64,000 nucleotides of DNA from an uncultured Bacilli bacterium (GTDB lineage: Bacteria; Bacillota_I; Bacilli_A; RFN20; CAG-631): positions 35,520 to 99,519 of the forward strand of contig CAKPXF010000006.1 of the NCBI GenBank assembly GCA_934201705.1. The letters run 5' to 3'. Below the pieces are notes generated by a model, which was not told where the DNA came from, made no database searches, and saw nothing but the letters and a program-made list of their open reading frames with translations. This document shows positions 54,353 through 63,925 of the stretch, in pieces (position 1 is the first letter of the stretch; each line of letters opens with the position of its first letter). A program made the translations under genes and the position numbers.

Positions 54353-54441
54353 TTTTTCATGTGCTTTACATTAATACAATTTACATCAACTACTAATCCT
54401 AAAACCAATAAAGCTAGAGAAAACAGTAATTTCTTTTTCAT
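54346..54441 (-). CDS. Signal-peptide fragment of the metalloprotease (out of frame)
   Basis: From ATG at 54441: MKKKLLFSLALLVLGLVV, then DVNCINVKHMKKC and a TAG. It has an AAAGGA ribosome site and the operon promoter upstream. The last codons overlap the A run ahead of the metalloprotease Met at 54352; adding one A would give a continuous secreted precursor. Confidence 0.65.
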   Translation of the reverse strand: MKKKLLFSLALLVLGLVVDVNCINVKHMKKC

Positions 54442-54472
54442 TATATTTTTCCTTTCTGTGTTTTATAATTTT

Positions 54473-54502
54473 ATTATAAAGTATGAAAAATTAATTAGTC
54501 AA
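54473..54502 (-). promoter_or_regulatory. Promoter of metalloprotease operon
   Basis: TTGACT (54502-54497), 18-base spacer, TATAAT (54478-54473) on the minus strand, nearly the same as the promoter at 55720-55749. From 54503 to 54871 I see no gene; there is only scattered weak dyad symmetry, for example near 54805-54825. Confidence 0.7.
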
Positions 54503-54871
54503 CACGAATAAAGTAAAAAAATTAATATTTTCGTATATCACATTGCACTATATATGGTTTTCGTATGCGAGGCTGCATTTATATTAATTACATTAGAATT
54601 TTAGTTTAGAATGTAGCCATTCACCACTTAACATTTGGCTTCAACAAACTTCTATTCATAGGCTCAGAAATTTTGCTACATCGCTTTCTTCACTTATAAG
54701 ATTATTTTTAGTTGGTTGATGTTTACTACACTTGGTGATAAATACTTGTGACTATACTTTCACTAGTAAGATTATTATCATGTCGACACACCTTAAAAAT
54801 TTATACTATATAGATATAGTACGCATTATCATATTTTATAATTTTTTTAAAATAATATATTATTAATTATG

Positions 54872-55678
54872 TTATGCTATTACACCATAAACAAATTGCA
54901 TATCTGATATATCATCATCATAGTGCCATGTAATATATTCACAGCCGCCTTCTATCAAAATGTCTTCATTTAAGATTTTTTTAATTAGTTTATTTTGTTC
55001 TTTCATAACAAAAGAAATATTTTTATTTGAAGGATAATATGTATAATATGTATAACATGGACAATATAGCTTAATAGTATTTTCATAATCATATTGTTTT
55101 GTTTGAAAATTGAGTAATATTTTCATATCAAAAATTAAATATACTTGTGCTGACATTAAGTCATTATATTTATTTAGTACTTTTGTTATATCATCATATC
55201 TAATCCAAGTTACTTTTTCGTAATCATACGTAATACTTCTTGAGTTAGAATCAATATTTATATACTTTTCTTCAATATAACTACAAATAATATAATAGTC
55301 TTTGTTTAATGAAACAGAATAAATATCTATAGCCTTAGGATCAGCGCCAACACCTAGGTCAAACTTTGTTCCTCCACTAAGTATAGTACCCCATGTTGCA
55401 TCTTGATTGTTTGAAGCAATTAATCTTTGTACATCTTCATTATCATTTGCTAATATTGTTCCTAAAAACACTTCTTCCTCACTAGAACTTTCTTCAATAC
55501 TAGAGCTACTTTCAATTAATGATGAACTAGATTCATTATATGAAGAATTATCAGTAGCTGTTAAGCTACTTTCTTTATTTGTTGAATTGCTATTAATAAT
55601 AGAAGTGTTATTACAACTATTAATAAATAATGCTATTAAAATCATTGTTAATATATATACAAATTTATTTTTACTCAT
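54872..55678 (-). CDS. Lipoprotein of unknown function, paralogue B
   Basis: 268 residues. Lipobox INSC (Cys about 22), then a long Ser/Glu-rich linker (residues 23-70, many SSSS and EE) that would lift the domain off the membrane. The domain matches paralogue A at 51945-52652: GTILANDNEDVQRLIASNNQ, VSLNKDYYIICSYIEEKYIN, QVYLIFDMKILLNFQT, YITWHYDDDIS. It has its own promoter, almost a copy of the metalloprotease promoter. The pair flanking one protease suggests duplication of a lipoprotein-protease unit. Confidence 0.6.
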   Translation of the reverse strand: MSKNKFVYILTMILIALFINSCNNTSIINSNSTNKESSLTATDNSSYNESSSSLIESSSSIEESSSEEEVFLGTILANDNEDVQRLIASNNQDATWGTILSGGTKFDLGVGADPKAIDIYSVSLNKDYYIICSYIEEKYINIDSNSRSITYDYEKVTWIRYDDITKVLNKYNDLMSAQVYLIFDMKILLNFQTKQYDYENTIKLYCPCYTYYTYYPSNKNISFVMKEQNKLIKKILNEDILIEGGCEYITWHYDDDISDMQFVYGVIA

Positions 55679-55719
55679 TTATAATAACCTCCTAATTTTT
55701 CCTTTCTTTTTATAATTTT

Positions 55720-55749
55720 ATTATAAAGTATGATAATTACTTTAGTCAA
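55720..55749 (-). promoter_or_regulatory. Promoter of lipoprotein paralogue B
   Basis: TTGACT (55749-55744), 18-base spacer, TATAAT (55725-55720) on the minus strand. Confidence 0.7.
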
Positions 55750-55818
55750 TGTTAAGCAAAATAAAATACAATGATTTTTATTAGACATTGAATATAAAAG
55801 CAACAAATTAGATAATAT

Positions 55819-55853
55819 AAAAGAGAATTGTAATTATGCTTACAATTCTCTTT
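55819..55853 (-). terminator. Terminator after the P-type ATPase gene
   Basis: Perfect 11-bp stem GAGAATTGTAA/TTACAATTCTC (55823-55833 with 55840-55850), loop of 6, followed by UUUU on the minus strand. Confidence 0.88.
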
Positions 55854-55857
55854 CATC

Positions 55858-58800
55858 TTATTCTTTTTGAGTATTTGGAGATTTTAATTTTATTGATCTT
55901 ATCATATCTGATATGGCTCTTTGAATAGGAATAATTGATAATATTACAACTAAAGTAAATAATTGCTTTGTAATATCTAAATCCTTAAATTGATAATAAA
56001 TACCGAGATTAGTAGCAATTTCTGGAATGAAGAATGCTGCAGTAATTACAATAAATGATGTAACACAAACCAATGATCTTAAAGCATTAAGTGGCCTACA
56101 AACGTTAAATAGTATAATAACGCCAACATAGGTTAGGGCAATAACACACATTGAGTTAACCTCAGTATAGTTAGATAAATCAAGTCCAGCAATTGTTTTT
56201 GTACTTGTAACGTATATTGCTAAAACAGATATTATTAAGCAAAGTGATTGGGAGACACAATTTGAAATAATATTAGCAATAAAGCTACCATGAATTTTAT
56301 CCTTATTTGGTTGTAATGCTAATATAGTTGAAGGTAATCCAATAATCATAGATTCAAGTAGCATAAATTGAATTGGCTCAAATGGATAACCAGCTTTAAA
56401 GATGTTTTTAGCAGTAATTGATAGAATAGTAATTATCATAACAAACAATGTTTTCATTAAGTATAATGAGGCACTTGATTGTATGTTGTTAATAACACGT
56501 CGTCCTTCTAATACAACCTTTGGCATATTAGCGAAGTTTGAATCAAGAAGAACTAGATGGGCAACGTTTCTTGCAGCTTCAGATCCACTTGCCATAGCAA
56601 TAGAGCAATCTGATTCCTTCATAGCTAAAATATCATTAACACCATCACCTGTCATAGCAACAGTCTTTCCATTTCGTTTAAGAGTTCTAATTAATATAGC
56701 CTTTTGATCAGGGGATACACGACCAAATACTGTGTACTCATTAGCAATTGTTTCAACCTCATGTGGTGATAAGCCATCAAGTGAAATATAATCGCTAGCA
56801 CCATCTATTCCAACCTTTCCAGCAATTTCAGCAACTGTTGCTGGATTATCACCAGAAATAACCTTAATTTGTACTCCATTATCCTTAAACCATTTGATTG
56901 TATCATATGCTTCTTCTCTTATATGGTCCTCAAGAGTAATAATTGCTAAAGGACTACACATTTGTGGTACCTTTCCATCAACAATTGGTTTATCAGAATG
57001 AGCAAGCATTAAAACACGATATCCCATAGCAGCCTTACGACTTACTATTTGACTAATTTTTTTTGATTTTCCTTGATAAACAAATTCTGGAGCACCAAAG
57101 ACAAAGGTACCTTTATCCTCAAATGTTACAGCAGAAAGCTTTCTAACACTTGAAAATGGAACGACAGCAATCTTTTTAAATTCAAAGTTTACACCAAATT
57201 TTTCTTGTAAAGCAATCGATGTTAAGTTATTATCATCAAGTGCTCCAAGCATTGCCCCCATAATAGTGTCAATAGTTAAGTCCTTTTGATTTGGTTGAGC
57301 AATATCAATAATGTCTTTAACCTTCATGGTACCATCAGTTATTGTCCCTGTTTTATCAAGACATATGCAATCAACACGAGCAAGCATTTCAATACAATAT
57401 AATTCTTGAACTAATGTTTTTGATTTTGCAAGTTTTACTACAGAAACAGCTAAGGCAATAGTTACAAGTAAGAACAAACCAGCAGGAATCATACCAATAA
57501 TTGAACCGGCAGTTTTAATAACTGTTTGTCTAATTATTTCATTATTAGTAACAATTTCTTCTTCTGGAGTAGAATCATAGCCATAGCCACGCGAATTTAA
57601 AGAAATTAAAACTCTAAACTTAGCCATTGAATCATTTAATGACAGTGAGAAGTAATCACCACTTTCATCAAGCTTTAATGAACCATCAAGGTAATAGCTT
57701 AATCCACTTGATTTACTTACTTTATCTTCACTTTCTTTAGAAAACGTTTTAATAAGATTAGGAGTAGAATCATATTTGTAGCCAGCCTTTGGATCGTCTT
57801 CATTAATTAATATTCCTTTATACACTCTTACTTGAGATACTGAAATATTTCCACTAGCTTTGCTATCATATGATAATTTAATTTGATTAATAAAAGGAAG
57901 ATCTAATGTTGTTGTATCAATTGTAATTGTAGTATCTTCTAATTCATTTATATTACCATAATCAGTAAGCTTACCGATTAACACATCACTATTATTAGCG
58001 GTAGTATTTCCATATAATGCTAATGTACCAGTAGTTCCAAATGTTGGAGAATATACGCTTGATTTTGAGGTTTCATAGTTTCTAAAAATCATGACACTAC
58101 CAAGCGGAATAATAATAATAGTAATAAAAGCAGTAATTAATTTTAAAGAATGTAAAAGTTCAGATTTAGGCTTAGTGTAACGTTTTGCCTTTGCTTGAAG
58201 CTTTTGAATATAACAATCCTGTCCAACTCGATTAACTTTAGCAATACAAGAGCCAGAGGTTACAAATGATCCAGCATATAAAGTATCACCAACAGTTTTC
58301 TTAACGGCTATAGATTCACCAGTTAATAATGATTCATTAACCTCAATATCACCATCTAAAATAACACAATCTGTGGATATTTGTTTGCCATTTTTAAATT
58401 TAACAATATCATCTAAAACTAAGTCCTTTACAGGGACTTCTTTAGTTAAAGCTTCACGAATTACAGTTGATGTTGGAGCAGTAACAATAGATAGTTTATC
58501 AATAGTTTTCTTAGCTTTAATTTCTTGGAAAATTCCAATGATTGTATTTAAAACTAAGATAAACATGAATGTTAAATTTTTATATTCTTTAACATAAATT
58601 AAAGCCGCAGCAACGCATAAACATAAAATATTAAAAAATGTAAAAATATTATTTAAAAATATTTGCTTATATGTTTTTGAATATTGCTTTTGATTGTCAT
58701 TAGTCAAGCCTTCTCTTACTCGTTGATTAATCTGTTCTTCTACTAATCCATAATCAATAGATGGCTCAAAACGAACTACATTATTGCTTCTTGATGATGT

Positions 58801-59088
58801 TTCAATTAATTCCTTTGAAATAATTTGTGTATCTAATAGTTCAAGCTCATCTTGTTCTTGACGTTTTCTTTCAAGTATTCCAAGTCGACGACGCTTTTCT
58901 TGCTTTTCAAATTGTGTTTTTCTTTGTTCAATTTCGTCAGTATCAGGAATTTGAGCAATGTTTCTATGAGAAGTAGGATCAGGCTTTTTCATTCCAATAT
59001 TATTTGTTTGGATAGAATCAATATCTATATTTTGAGTTTCAACATAAAACTCTTTTTCATCTTTCATATTATTTTTTGAATCTGCCAT
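55858..59088 (-). CDS. Cation-transporting P-type ATPase with extracytoplasmic insertion
   Basis: 1076 residues. A charged cytoplasmic extension (1-140) precedes helices M1-M2 (about 143-187), actuator motif LLTGES (about 254), M3 (about 315-335), M4 with IGMIPAGL (about 531-538), phosphorylation motif DKTGT (Asp 578), the nucleotide-binding part with SGDNPATV, the hinge TGDGVND and C-terminal helices. The core resembles CtpE-like ATPases (possibly Ca2+). Between M3 and M4, where a short loop is expected, lies a beta-rich insert of about 185 residues (337-520) that should face outside. The M4 motif is PAGL rather than PEGL. The transported ion is not certain. AGGAGG ribosome site. Confidence 0.85.
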   Translation of the reverse strand: MADSKNNMKDEKEFYVETQNIDIDSIQTNNIGMKKPDPTSHRNIAQIPDTDEIEQRKTQFEKQEKRRRLGILERKRQEQDELELLDTQIISKELIETSSRSNNVVRFEPSIDYGLVEEQINQRVREGLTNDNQKQYSKTYKQIFLNNIFTFFNILCLCVAAALIYVKEYKNLTFMFILVLNTIIGIFQEIKAKKTIDKLSIVTAPTSTVIREALTKEVPVKDLVLDDIVKFKNGKQISTDCVILDGDIEVNESLLTGESIAVKKTVGDTLYAGSFVTSGSCIAKVNRVGQDCYIQKLQAKAKRYTKPKSELLHSLKLITAFITIIIIPLGSVMIFRNYETSKSSVYSPTFGTTGTLALYGNTTANNSDVLIGKLTDYGNINELEDTTITIDTTTLDLPFINQIKLSYDSKASGNISVSQVRVYKGILINEDDPKAGYKYDSTPNLIKTFSKESEDKVSKSSGLSYYLDGSLKLDESGDYFSLSLNDSMAKFRVLISLNSRGYGYDSTPEEEIVTNNEIIRQTVIKTAGSIIGMIPAGLFLLVTIALAVSVVKLAKSKTLVQELYCIEMLARVDCICLDKTGTITDGTMKVKDIIDIAQPNQKDLTIDTIMGAMLGALDDNNLTSIALQEKFGVNFEFKKIAVVPFSSVRKLSAVTFEDKGTFVFGAPEFVYQGKSKKISQIVSRKAAMGYRVLMLAHSDKPIVDGKVPQMCSPLAIITLEDHIREEAYDTIKWFKDNGVQIKVISGDNPATVAEIAGKVGIDGASDYISLDGLSPHEVETIANEYTVFGRVSPDQKAILIRTLKRNGKTVAMTGDGVNDILAMKESDCSIAMASGSEAARNVAHLVLLDSNFANMPKVVLEGRRVINNIQSSASLYLMKTLFVMIITILSITAKNIFKAGYPFEPIQFMLLESMIIGLPSTILALQPNKDKIHGSFIANIISNCVSQSLCLIISVLAIYVTSTKTIAGLDLSNYTEVNSMCVIALTYVGVIILFNVCRPLNALRSLVCVTSFIVITAAFFIPEIATNLGIYYQFKDLDITKQLFTLVVILSIIPIQRAISDMIRSIKLKSPNTQKE

Positions 59089-59282
59089 AAAAACCTCCTA
59101 ATATTTGCTAAATATTAGTATATCAAATAATATGCTTCAATACAAACATTTATAACATTATTTTAAATTTTAAGCTGTCATAAAAAAATACTATTTATAA
59201 ATATTTTATATTTATAAAAATTATACAATTTGTTACAAAATGTTGATTTATATACCATAATATTTTACATTTTTTGCCTAAA

Positions 59283-59301
59283 ATGTTATAAATAATAACA
59301 T
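59283..59301. promoter_or_regulatory. Palindrome upstream of phospholipid operon
   Basis: Perfect arms ATGTTAT and ATAACAT separated by AAATA, 22 bases before the acyltransferase ATG and overlapping the expected start-site region. Candidate operator; regulator unknown. Confidence 0.4.
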
Positions 59302-59323
59302 AAGTTATTTAGGGAGAAGAAGT

Positions 59324-60190
59324 ATGGTTAAAAAGTTATGTTTAATTCTAAGCGTATTTTTAGGTGCATTTACAGCTTTCATGCTTAAAGCAAGTTCGTT
59401 TAAGGCAATATTATTATTTTTATGCTTCCTAATATTATATTATTTTGCCTTAATTATATTATATTTTATTTTTATTTATATTGTTTCACTATTTTATGAC
59501 TACAAAAAGGAATATAAAAAACAAAGCAAATTTGCTTATAAAATTACTATTCTAACTATGGAGTTTTTGCTTGATTTAGCTCATGTTAAAATTAAAACAA
59601 GTGGTCTTGAATTATTAGGCGATAAAAAATTTATGCTTGTTTATAATCATACTTCAAATTTCGATCCTATAGTTCAATCATATATCTTAAAGGATTATGA
59701 TTTAATTCATATATCAAAACCTGAAAATTTTAAAATTCCAATTGCTGGAAGAATAATTGCAAGAGATTGCTTTATACCAATTGATAGAGAAAATAATCGG
59801 AATGCCTTAAAATCAATTACTATAGCTGCTAAATATTTACAAAATAATACTTATTGTGTCGGAGTGGCCCCAGAAGGAACTAGAAATAAAAAGAATCCAA
59901 CACAGCTATTACCTTTTAAAGCAGGATGCTTTAATATTGCTTTAATTTCAAAATGCCCTATAGTTATATGCGAAATGCATAACTTAAATAAAATTCATAA
60001 GAATTTCCCTTTTAAAAGAACAATCGTTGAAATGAATATTTTAAAGGTAATGAATTATGAAGATTATAAAGGTTTAAATACTTTTGCAATTTCTAAAATT
60101 GTTAAAGAAACCTTGTTAAATAAAATGAATCTAGAAAATAACAATACAAAGGAGAGCGATGAAGATGAATTATATTCTTTACAACACTAA
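59324..60190 (+). CDS. 1-acyl-sn-glycerol-3-phosphate acyltransferase (PlsC family)
   Basis: 288 residues. Two N-terminal hydrophobic helices (5-60), then acyltransferase block I NHTSNFDP (H-x4-D) near residue 109, block II near CFIPIDREN, and block III APEGTRN near 180. It adds the second acyl chain in phosphatidic acid synthesis, at the membrane. AGGGAG ribosome site. The end overlaps the lipid kinase gene, which together with another acyltransferase forms a three-gene lipid operon. Confidence 0.88.
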   Translation: MVKKLCLILSVFLGAFTAFMLKASSFKAILLFLCFLILYYFALIILYFIFIYIVSLFYDYKKEYKKQSKFAYKITILTMEFLLDLAHVKIKTSGLELLGDKKFMLVYNHTSNFDPIVQSYILKDYDLIHISKPENFKIPIAGRIIARDCFIPIDRENNRNALKSITIAAKYLQNNTYCVGVAPEGTRNKKNPTQLLPFKAGCFNIALISKCPIVICEMHNLNKIHKNFPFKRTIVEMNILKVMNYEDYKGLNTFAISKIVKETLLNKMNLENNNTKESDEDELYSLQH

Positions 60191-61019
60191 ATCAAATTCT
60201 GGAAAATACCAAGAAGCTTTAAAAAACTATAAAGATACCTTTTCATTAAAGGATTATAAGGAATTAGATGTAATATCTTTTAATGATGATTATAGAGAAT
60301 TTCTTTATAGTTTAACAAAAAATGATACAGTAACAATTATTGGTGGAGATGGCACTCTTAGCCATTTTGTAAACATAATGGATAGAATAACAATTCCATG
60401 TAATTTCTATTTTTATCCATCAGGAACAGGCAATGACTTTTTTAATGATGTTAAAGAAAAAAGTGAAAATGGTAGAGTTTTATTAAATAAATTTATTAAG
60501 AATTTACCATATGTACTTGTTAATGGAAAGAAATATTTCTTTATTAATGGTATTGGCTTTGGAATTGATGGATATTGTTGCGAAGAAGGCGATAGATTAC
60601 ATGCTTTAAATAAAAAGGATGTTAATTATACATCTATTGCTATTAAAGGCTTATTATTTCACTATAAAGCCCCAAATGCCAAAATTACTGTTGATGGTGT
60701 TAGTAAAACATATAAAAGAGTATGGCTTGCTCCAACAATGAAGGGTAGATATTATGGTGGTGGAATGATGGTGGCTCCATCTCAAAATCGTCTTGATGAA
60801 AATAATTTAGTAAGCAATGTTGTTATGTATAAAAGTGGAAAGCTTAAAACATTAATGGTTTTCCCTTCAATTTTTAAAGGTGAGCATGTTAAGCATACTG
60901 AAATGGTTGAAATAAGACAAGGAAAAGATATTATTGTTGAATTTGATAAGCCACAAGCATTACAAATTGATGGTGAAACAATTAGCAATGTTTTAAAATA
61001 TGAAGTTCATGTAAAATAG
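60159..61019 (+). CDS. Diacylglycerol kinase family lipid kinase
   Basis: 286 residues of the DagK/YegS family: NYILYNTKSNSGKY start, nucleotide-binding GGDGTLSHFVN near residue 65, PSGTGNDFF near 87, GIGFGIDGYCCEEGD, and C-terminal LQIDGETI. It phosphorylates diacylglycerol or a related lipid, recycling it to phosphatidic acid. Overlap with the upstream acyltransferase is 32 bases. Two Met codons (positions 1 and 3) are possible starts; GGAGAG fits either loosely. Confidence 0.88.
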   Translation: MKMNYILYNTKSNSGKYQEALKNYKDTFSLKDYKELDVISFNDDYREFLYSLTKNDTVTIIGGDGTLSHFVNIMDRITIPCNFYFYPSGTGNDFFNDVKEKSENGRVLLNKFIKNLPYVLVNGKKYFFINGIGFGIDGYCCEEGDRLHALNKKDVNYTSIAIKGLLFHYKAPNAKITVDGVSKTYKRVWLAPTMKGRYYGGGMMVAPSQNRLDENNLVSNVVMYKSGKLKTLMVFPSIFKGEHVKHTEMVEIRQGKDIIVEFDKPQALQIDGETISNVLKYEVHVK

Positions 61020-61028
61020 GTAAAGAGC

Positions 61029-61745
61029 GTGTTAAGGTTTTTATTAACAATAATTTTTAACTTGCATATTTGTATATACTTTTATTTTTTAATGAAAAAG
61101 AATAAAAATGAAAGTGCAAAAAATAAATATAAAATTGCTAAAAGAGTGATTAAAAAAATTACTAAAAAAAATCGAGCAATTGTTAAGGTATATAATAAGG
61201 AAAATATTCCTAATAAAAATGGCTATGTAATGCTTAGTAATCATCAAGGAAGATTTGATGGCTTGGCAATTATTAATTCATGTGATGTACCTTTTTCAGC
61301 TATAGTTGATGTAACAAGAAGTAATTTTCCTTTAGAAAGAAGATTTTTAGATTTACTTGAATGTAAATATATAAAGAAAACTAATTATCGTGAAACAATT
61401 TCTATTTTTAATGATGTAGCTAATGATATAAAAGATGGTAAGAATTATCTGATTTTTCCAGAAGGATACTATAAGGATAATAAAAACACCCTACAAACCT
61501 TTCATAGTGGGTGCTTAAATGTTGTTTATAAAAGTAAATGCCCGATAATTCCTATTTGCTTATATGATACATATAAGGTATATAATGTTAACTCTTTGAG
61601 GAAGGTAAGCTGTGAAGTGCATTATTTAAAGCCAATTTATTATGATGAATATTGTATTTTAAGAAAGCATGAATTAATTGAATTAGTTAAAAGTAGAATT
61701 CAAGAAAAAATAGATGAATTAAATAACAAAAATGCTACTAAGTAA
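61029..61745 (+). CDS. Second PlsC-family acyltransferase
   Basis: 238 residues. One N-terminal hydrophobic helix (1-18), acyltransferase block I SNHQGRFDG near residue 71, block II near KKTNYRET, and block III IFPEGYYKD near 138. It is only distantly similar to the first acyltransferase, and may use a different acyl donor or act in reverse on lysophospholipid. The start is a GTG, 9 bases after the lipid kinase. Third gene of the lipid operon; its stop codon lies in the terminator stem region. Confidence 0.82.
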   Translation: MLRFLLTIIFNLHICIYFYFLMKKNKNESAKNKYKIAKRVIKKITKKNRAIVKVYNKENIPNKNGYVMLSNHQGRFDGLAIINSCDVPFSAIVDVTRSNFPLERRFLDLLECKYIKKTNYRETISIFNDVANDIKDGKNYLIFPEGYYKDNKNTLQTFHSGCLNVVYKSKCPIIPICLYDTYKVYNVNSLRKVSCEVHYLKPIYYDEYCILRKHELIELVKSRIQEKIDELNNKNATK

Positions 61746-61770
61746 CCAAATTAACCTAGTAGCATTTATT
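61730..61770. terminator. Bidirectional terminator
   Basis: Perfect 11-bp stem AAATGCTACTA/TAGTAGCATTT (61730-61740 with 61757-61767), followed by TATTTTA on the plus strand. Shared by the converging lipid operon and EF-G-like gene. Confidence 0.85.
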
Positions 61771-61780
61771 TTAGTGTTTA

Positions 61781-63727
61781 TTAATTAGCGTGAGCAGCTT
61801 TATATTCTGCAATGATTTTTTCTGCTTGTTCACGTGGAACTTCAGCATAACGTAAGAATTCATGAGTAATATCAGCTTGAGCTTGTGTTAATGTCTTTAA
61901 TTCAACAACACATTTAGATAATTCGATTTGAGGGATTTCAGCTGTAATAACTTGGTTTTCACCTTCAACTGAGAATTCACCAACAAGTCCTCTATGCTTT
62001 GAAATGTTAGACATAACATCACCAACGAATTCATTTGGAATTACGATAGTCATCTTAAGAATTGGTTCAAGTAAGATTGGCTTTGCCTTTTCCATACCTG
62101 CTTTAAAAGCAAGCGATGCAGCAATCTTAAATGAAATTTCGTTTGAATCAACTGGGTGATATCCACCATCATATAAATCACATTTAATATTAACAACAGG
62201 GTTTCCTGTTAAAATACCAGTTTTACATGCTTCGATTAAGCCCTTTTCAACAGCTGGAATGAAGTTTGTTGGAACTGAACCACCAAATACAGAGTTTACA
62301 AATTCAAATTCTTTTTCAGATGGTGAGAATCTAATCCAAACATCACCATATTGTCCAGCACCACCTGATTGTTTCTTATGCTTTCCTTCAACATCTGAAT
62401 TGCCTTTAATTGTTTCCCTATATGGAACTTTTGCATCTTCAGTTGTAGCTTGACATTTATAGTTTGTTTTAATCTTATTTAAAATAGTATCAATATGTGT
62501 GCCACCTTGGCAGCCAACTAATAATTGCTTTGTTTCTGGAATTCTTTCAACAGAAATAGTTTGGTCTTCAATAGCAGCTCTTTTTAAGCCTTCTGAAACC
62601 TTTGGCTCATCATTTTTATTATCAACTCTAATACCAAAGAAAACAACTGGTTGAGGGAATTTAATTTTATTATAAGCAGTAATTGATGCATCACCAAATG
62701 TATCGTTTGTATCTAATTGCTCAACTTTTGTAACAACACAAATATCACCAGCACAAACTTGTGTAGCAGGCGTTAAGTCCTTACCATTTGGATATGATAG
62801 AGGGCCAATTTTAATTTTTACTTGCTTAGTAACATCATACAAATCACTGTTTGCAGTTAAAGTACCACTTTTAACTTGAACATATGAAATTCTACCTTGA
62901 AATGGATCAACGATTGTTTTGAATACGAATGCTCCAGTAGTAGCATCATCTTTAACATCATTCATCGTATTAACTGCAGGGGCATATTTATTAATAAAGT
63001 CTACTAATTCGTTAATACCAACATTTTTGTCAGCAGAAGTAAATAATACAGGGATTAATTCTCCAGCAGCAATAGCTTTTGTTAAGCCATTTTTAACTTC
63101 ATCAGCATTAACTGCTTCACCTTCTAAGAACTTCATCATGATTTCATCATCACAATTAGCAACCTTTTCAGTTAATTCATCAATTTTTTCATCAATTTTA
63201 TCAACAACAGCTGTGAAGCCTCCTGAAACTGCATTTGGCTCATTAACCATTACACATTTCCCATTAAATAAATCTTGAAGAGAAGCAAATGTTTTTTCAA
63301 CATCAACATTATCCTTATCAACTTTATTTACTACAACGATACATGGCTTTTTAAAATCTTTAATAAATTTATAAGCTCTTTTTGTTCCAACCTCAACACT
63401 ACGTGGTCTTACAACAACTAATGCTGCTGAGGCAACAGAAAGTGGTGATAATACTTCACCAACGAAATCAAAGAAACCAGGAGTGTCTAAAAAGTTAATT
63501 TTATTATTATCTTTTTCAACTGAACAAACAGATGAATAGATAGACATTTTAGAATCTTTTTCTTCTTTTGTATAATCTGATACTGTACTTCCACTATCGA
63601 TTTTTCCTTTAGCAGAAATTTTCTTGCTCGCAAAAAGCATTGACTCAAGAATAGATGTTTTACCAGCACCTTGATGTCCTAAAATTGCAATGTTTTTAAT
63701 TTGGCTTAAAGCATATGCGTTTGCCAT
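61781..63727 (-). CDS. EF-G-like translational GTPase
   Basis: 648 residues, shorter than EF-G (about 690-700). G1 is GHQGAGKTSILES near residue 17, G3 DTPGFFDFVGE near 81, G4 NKVD near 134. Domains II to V follow, with SVERIPETKQLLVGCQGGTHID and KPILLEPILKMTIVIPNEF in domains III-V. The switch I region (SDYTKEEKDSKMSIYSS) is of the EF-G-like (FusA2, EF-G_bact) subgroup rather than true EF-G, so its role is not simply translocation and remains uncertain. AGGAGG ribosome site. Confidence 0.88.
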   Translation of the reverse strand: MANAYALSQIKNIAILGHQGAGKTSILESMLFASKKISAKGKIDSGSTVSDYTKEEKDSKMSIYSSVCSVEKDNNKINFLDTPGFFDFVGEVLSPLSVASAALVVVRPRSVEVGTKRAYKFIKDFKKPCIVVVNKVDKDNVDVEKTFASLQDLFNGKCVMVNEPNAVSGGFTAVVDKIDEKIDELTEKVANCDDEIMMKFLEGEAVNADEVKNGLTKAIAAGELIPVLFTSADKNVGINELVDFINKYAPAVNTMNDVKDDATTGAFVFKTIVDPFQGRISYVQVKSGTLTANSDLYDVTKQVKIKIGPLSYPNGKDLTPATQVCAGDICVVTKVEQLDTNDTFGDASITAYNKIKFPQPVVFFGIRVDNKNDEPKVSEGLKRAAIEDQTISVERIPETKQLLVGCQGGTHIDTILNKIKTNYKCQATTEDAKVPYRETIKGNSDVEGKHKKQSGGAGQYGDVWIRFSPSEKEFEFVNSVFGGSVPTNFIPAVEKGLIEACKTGILTGNPVVNIKCDLYDGGYHPVDSNEISFKIAASLAFKAGMEKAKPILLEPILKMTIVIPNEFVGDVMSNISKHRGLVGEFSVEGENQVITAEIPQIELSKCVVELKTLTQAQADITHEFLRYAEVPREQAEKIIAEYKAAHAN

Positions 63728-63925
63728 AATATACTAACCTCCTAATAAATTTTTTTATAAAACAAATGTAATCTAAATCGATTGACGTTTCTATTTTAGC
63801 ATTTTCTTTATTAAAATAATATAGTTTTTTAAAAAAATATTATAAAAAAAATTGATTTTTTTACTTCAAAACATGATAAATACTTTATTATAAACAAAAC
63901 TATTCTATTTTTTATCATTTTAGTG

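Noticed and set aside
54503..54871. Hidden gene or small RNA in the 370-base gap
   Set aside because: No open frame with a ribosome site, no strong hairpin with a T-run, only weak AT-rich dyads and short repeated phrases.
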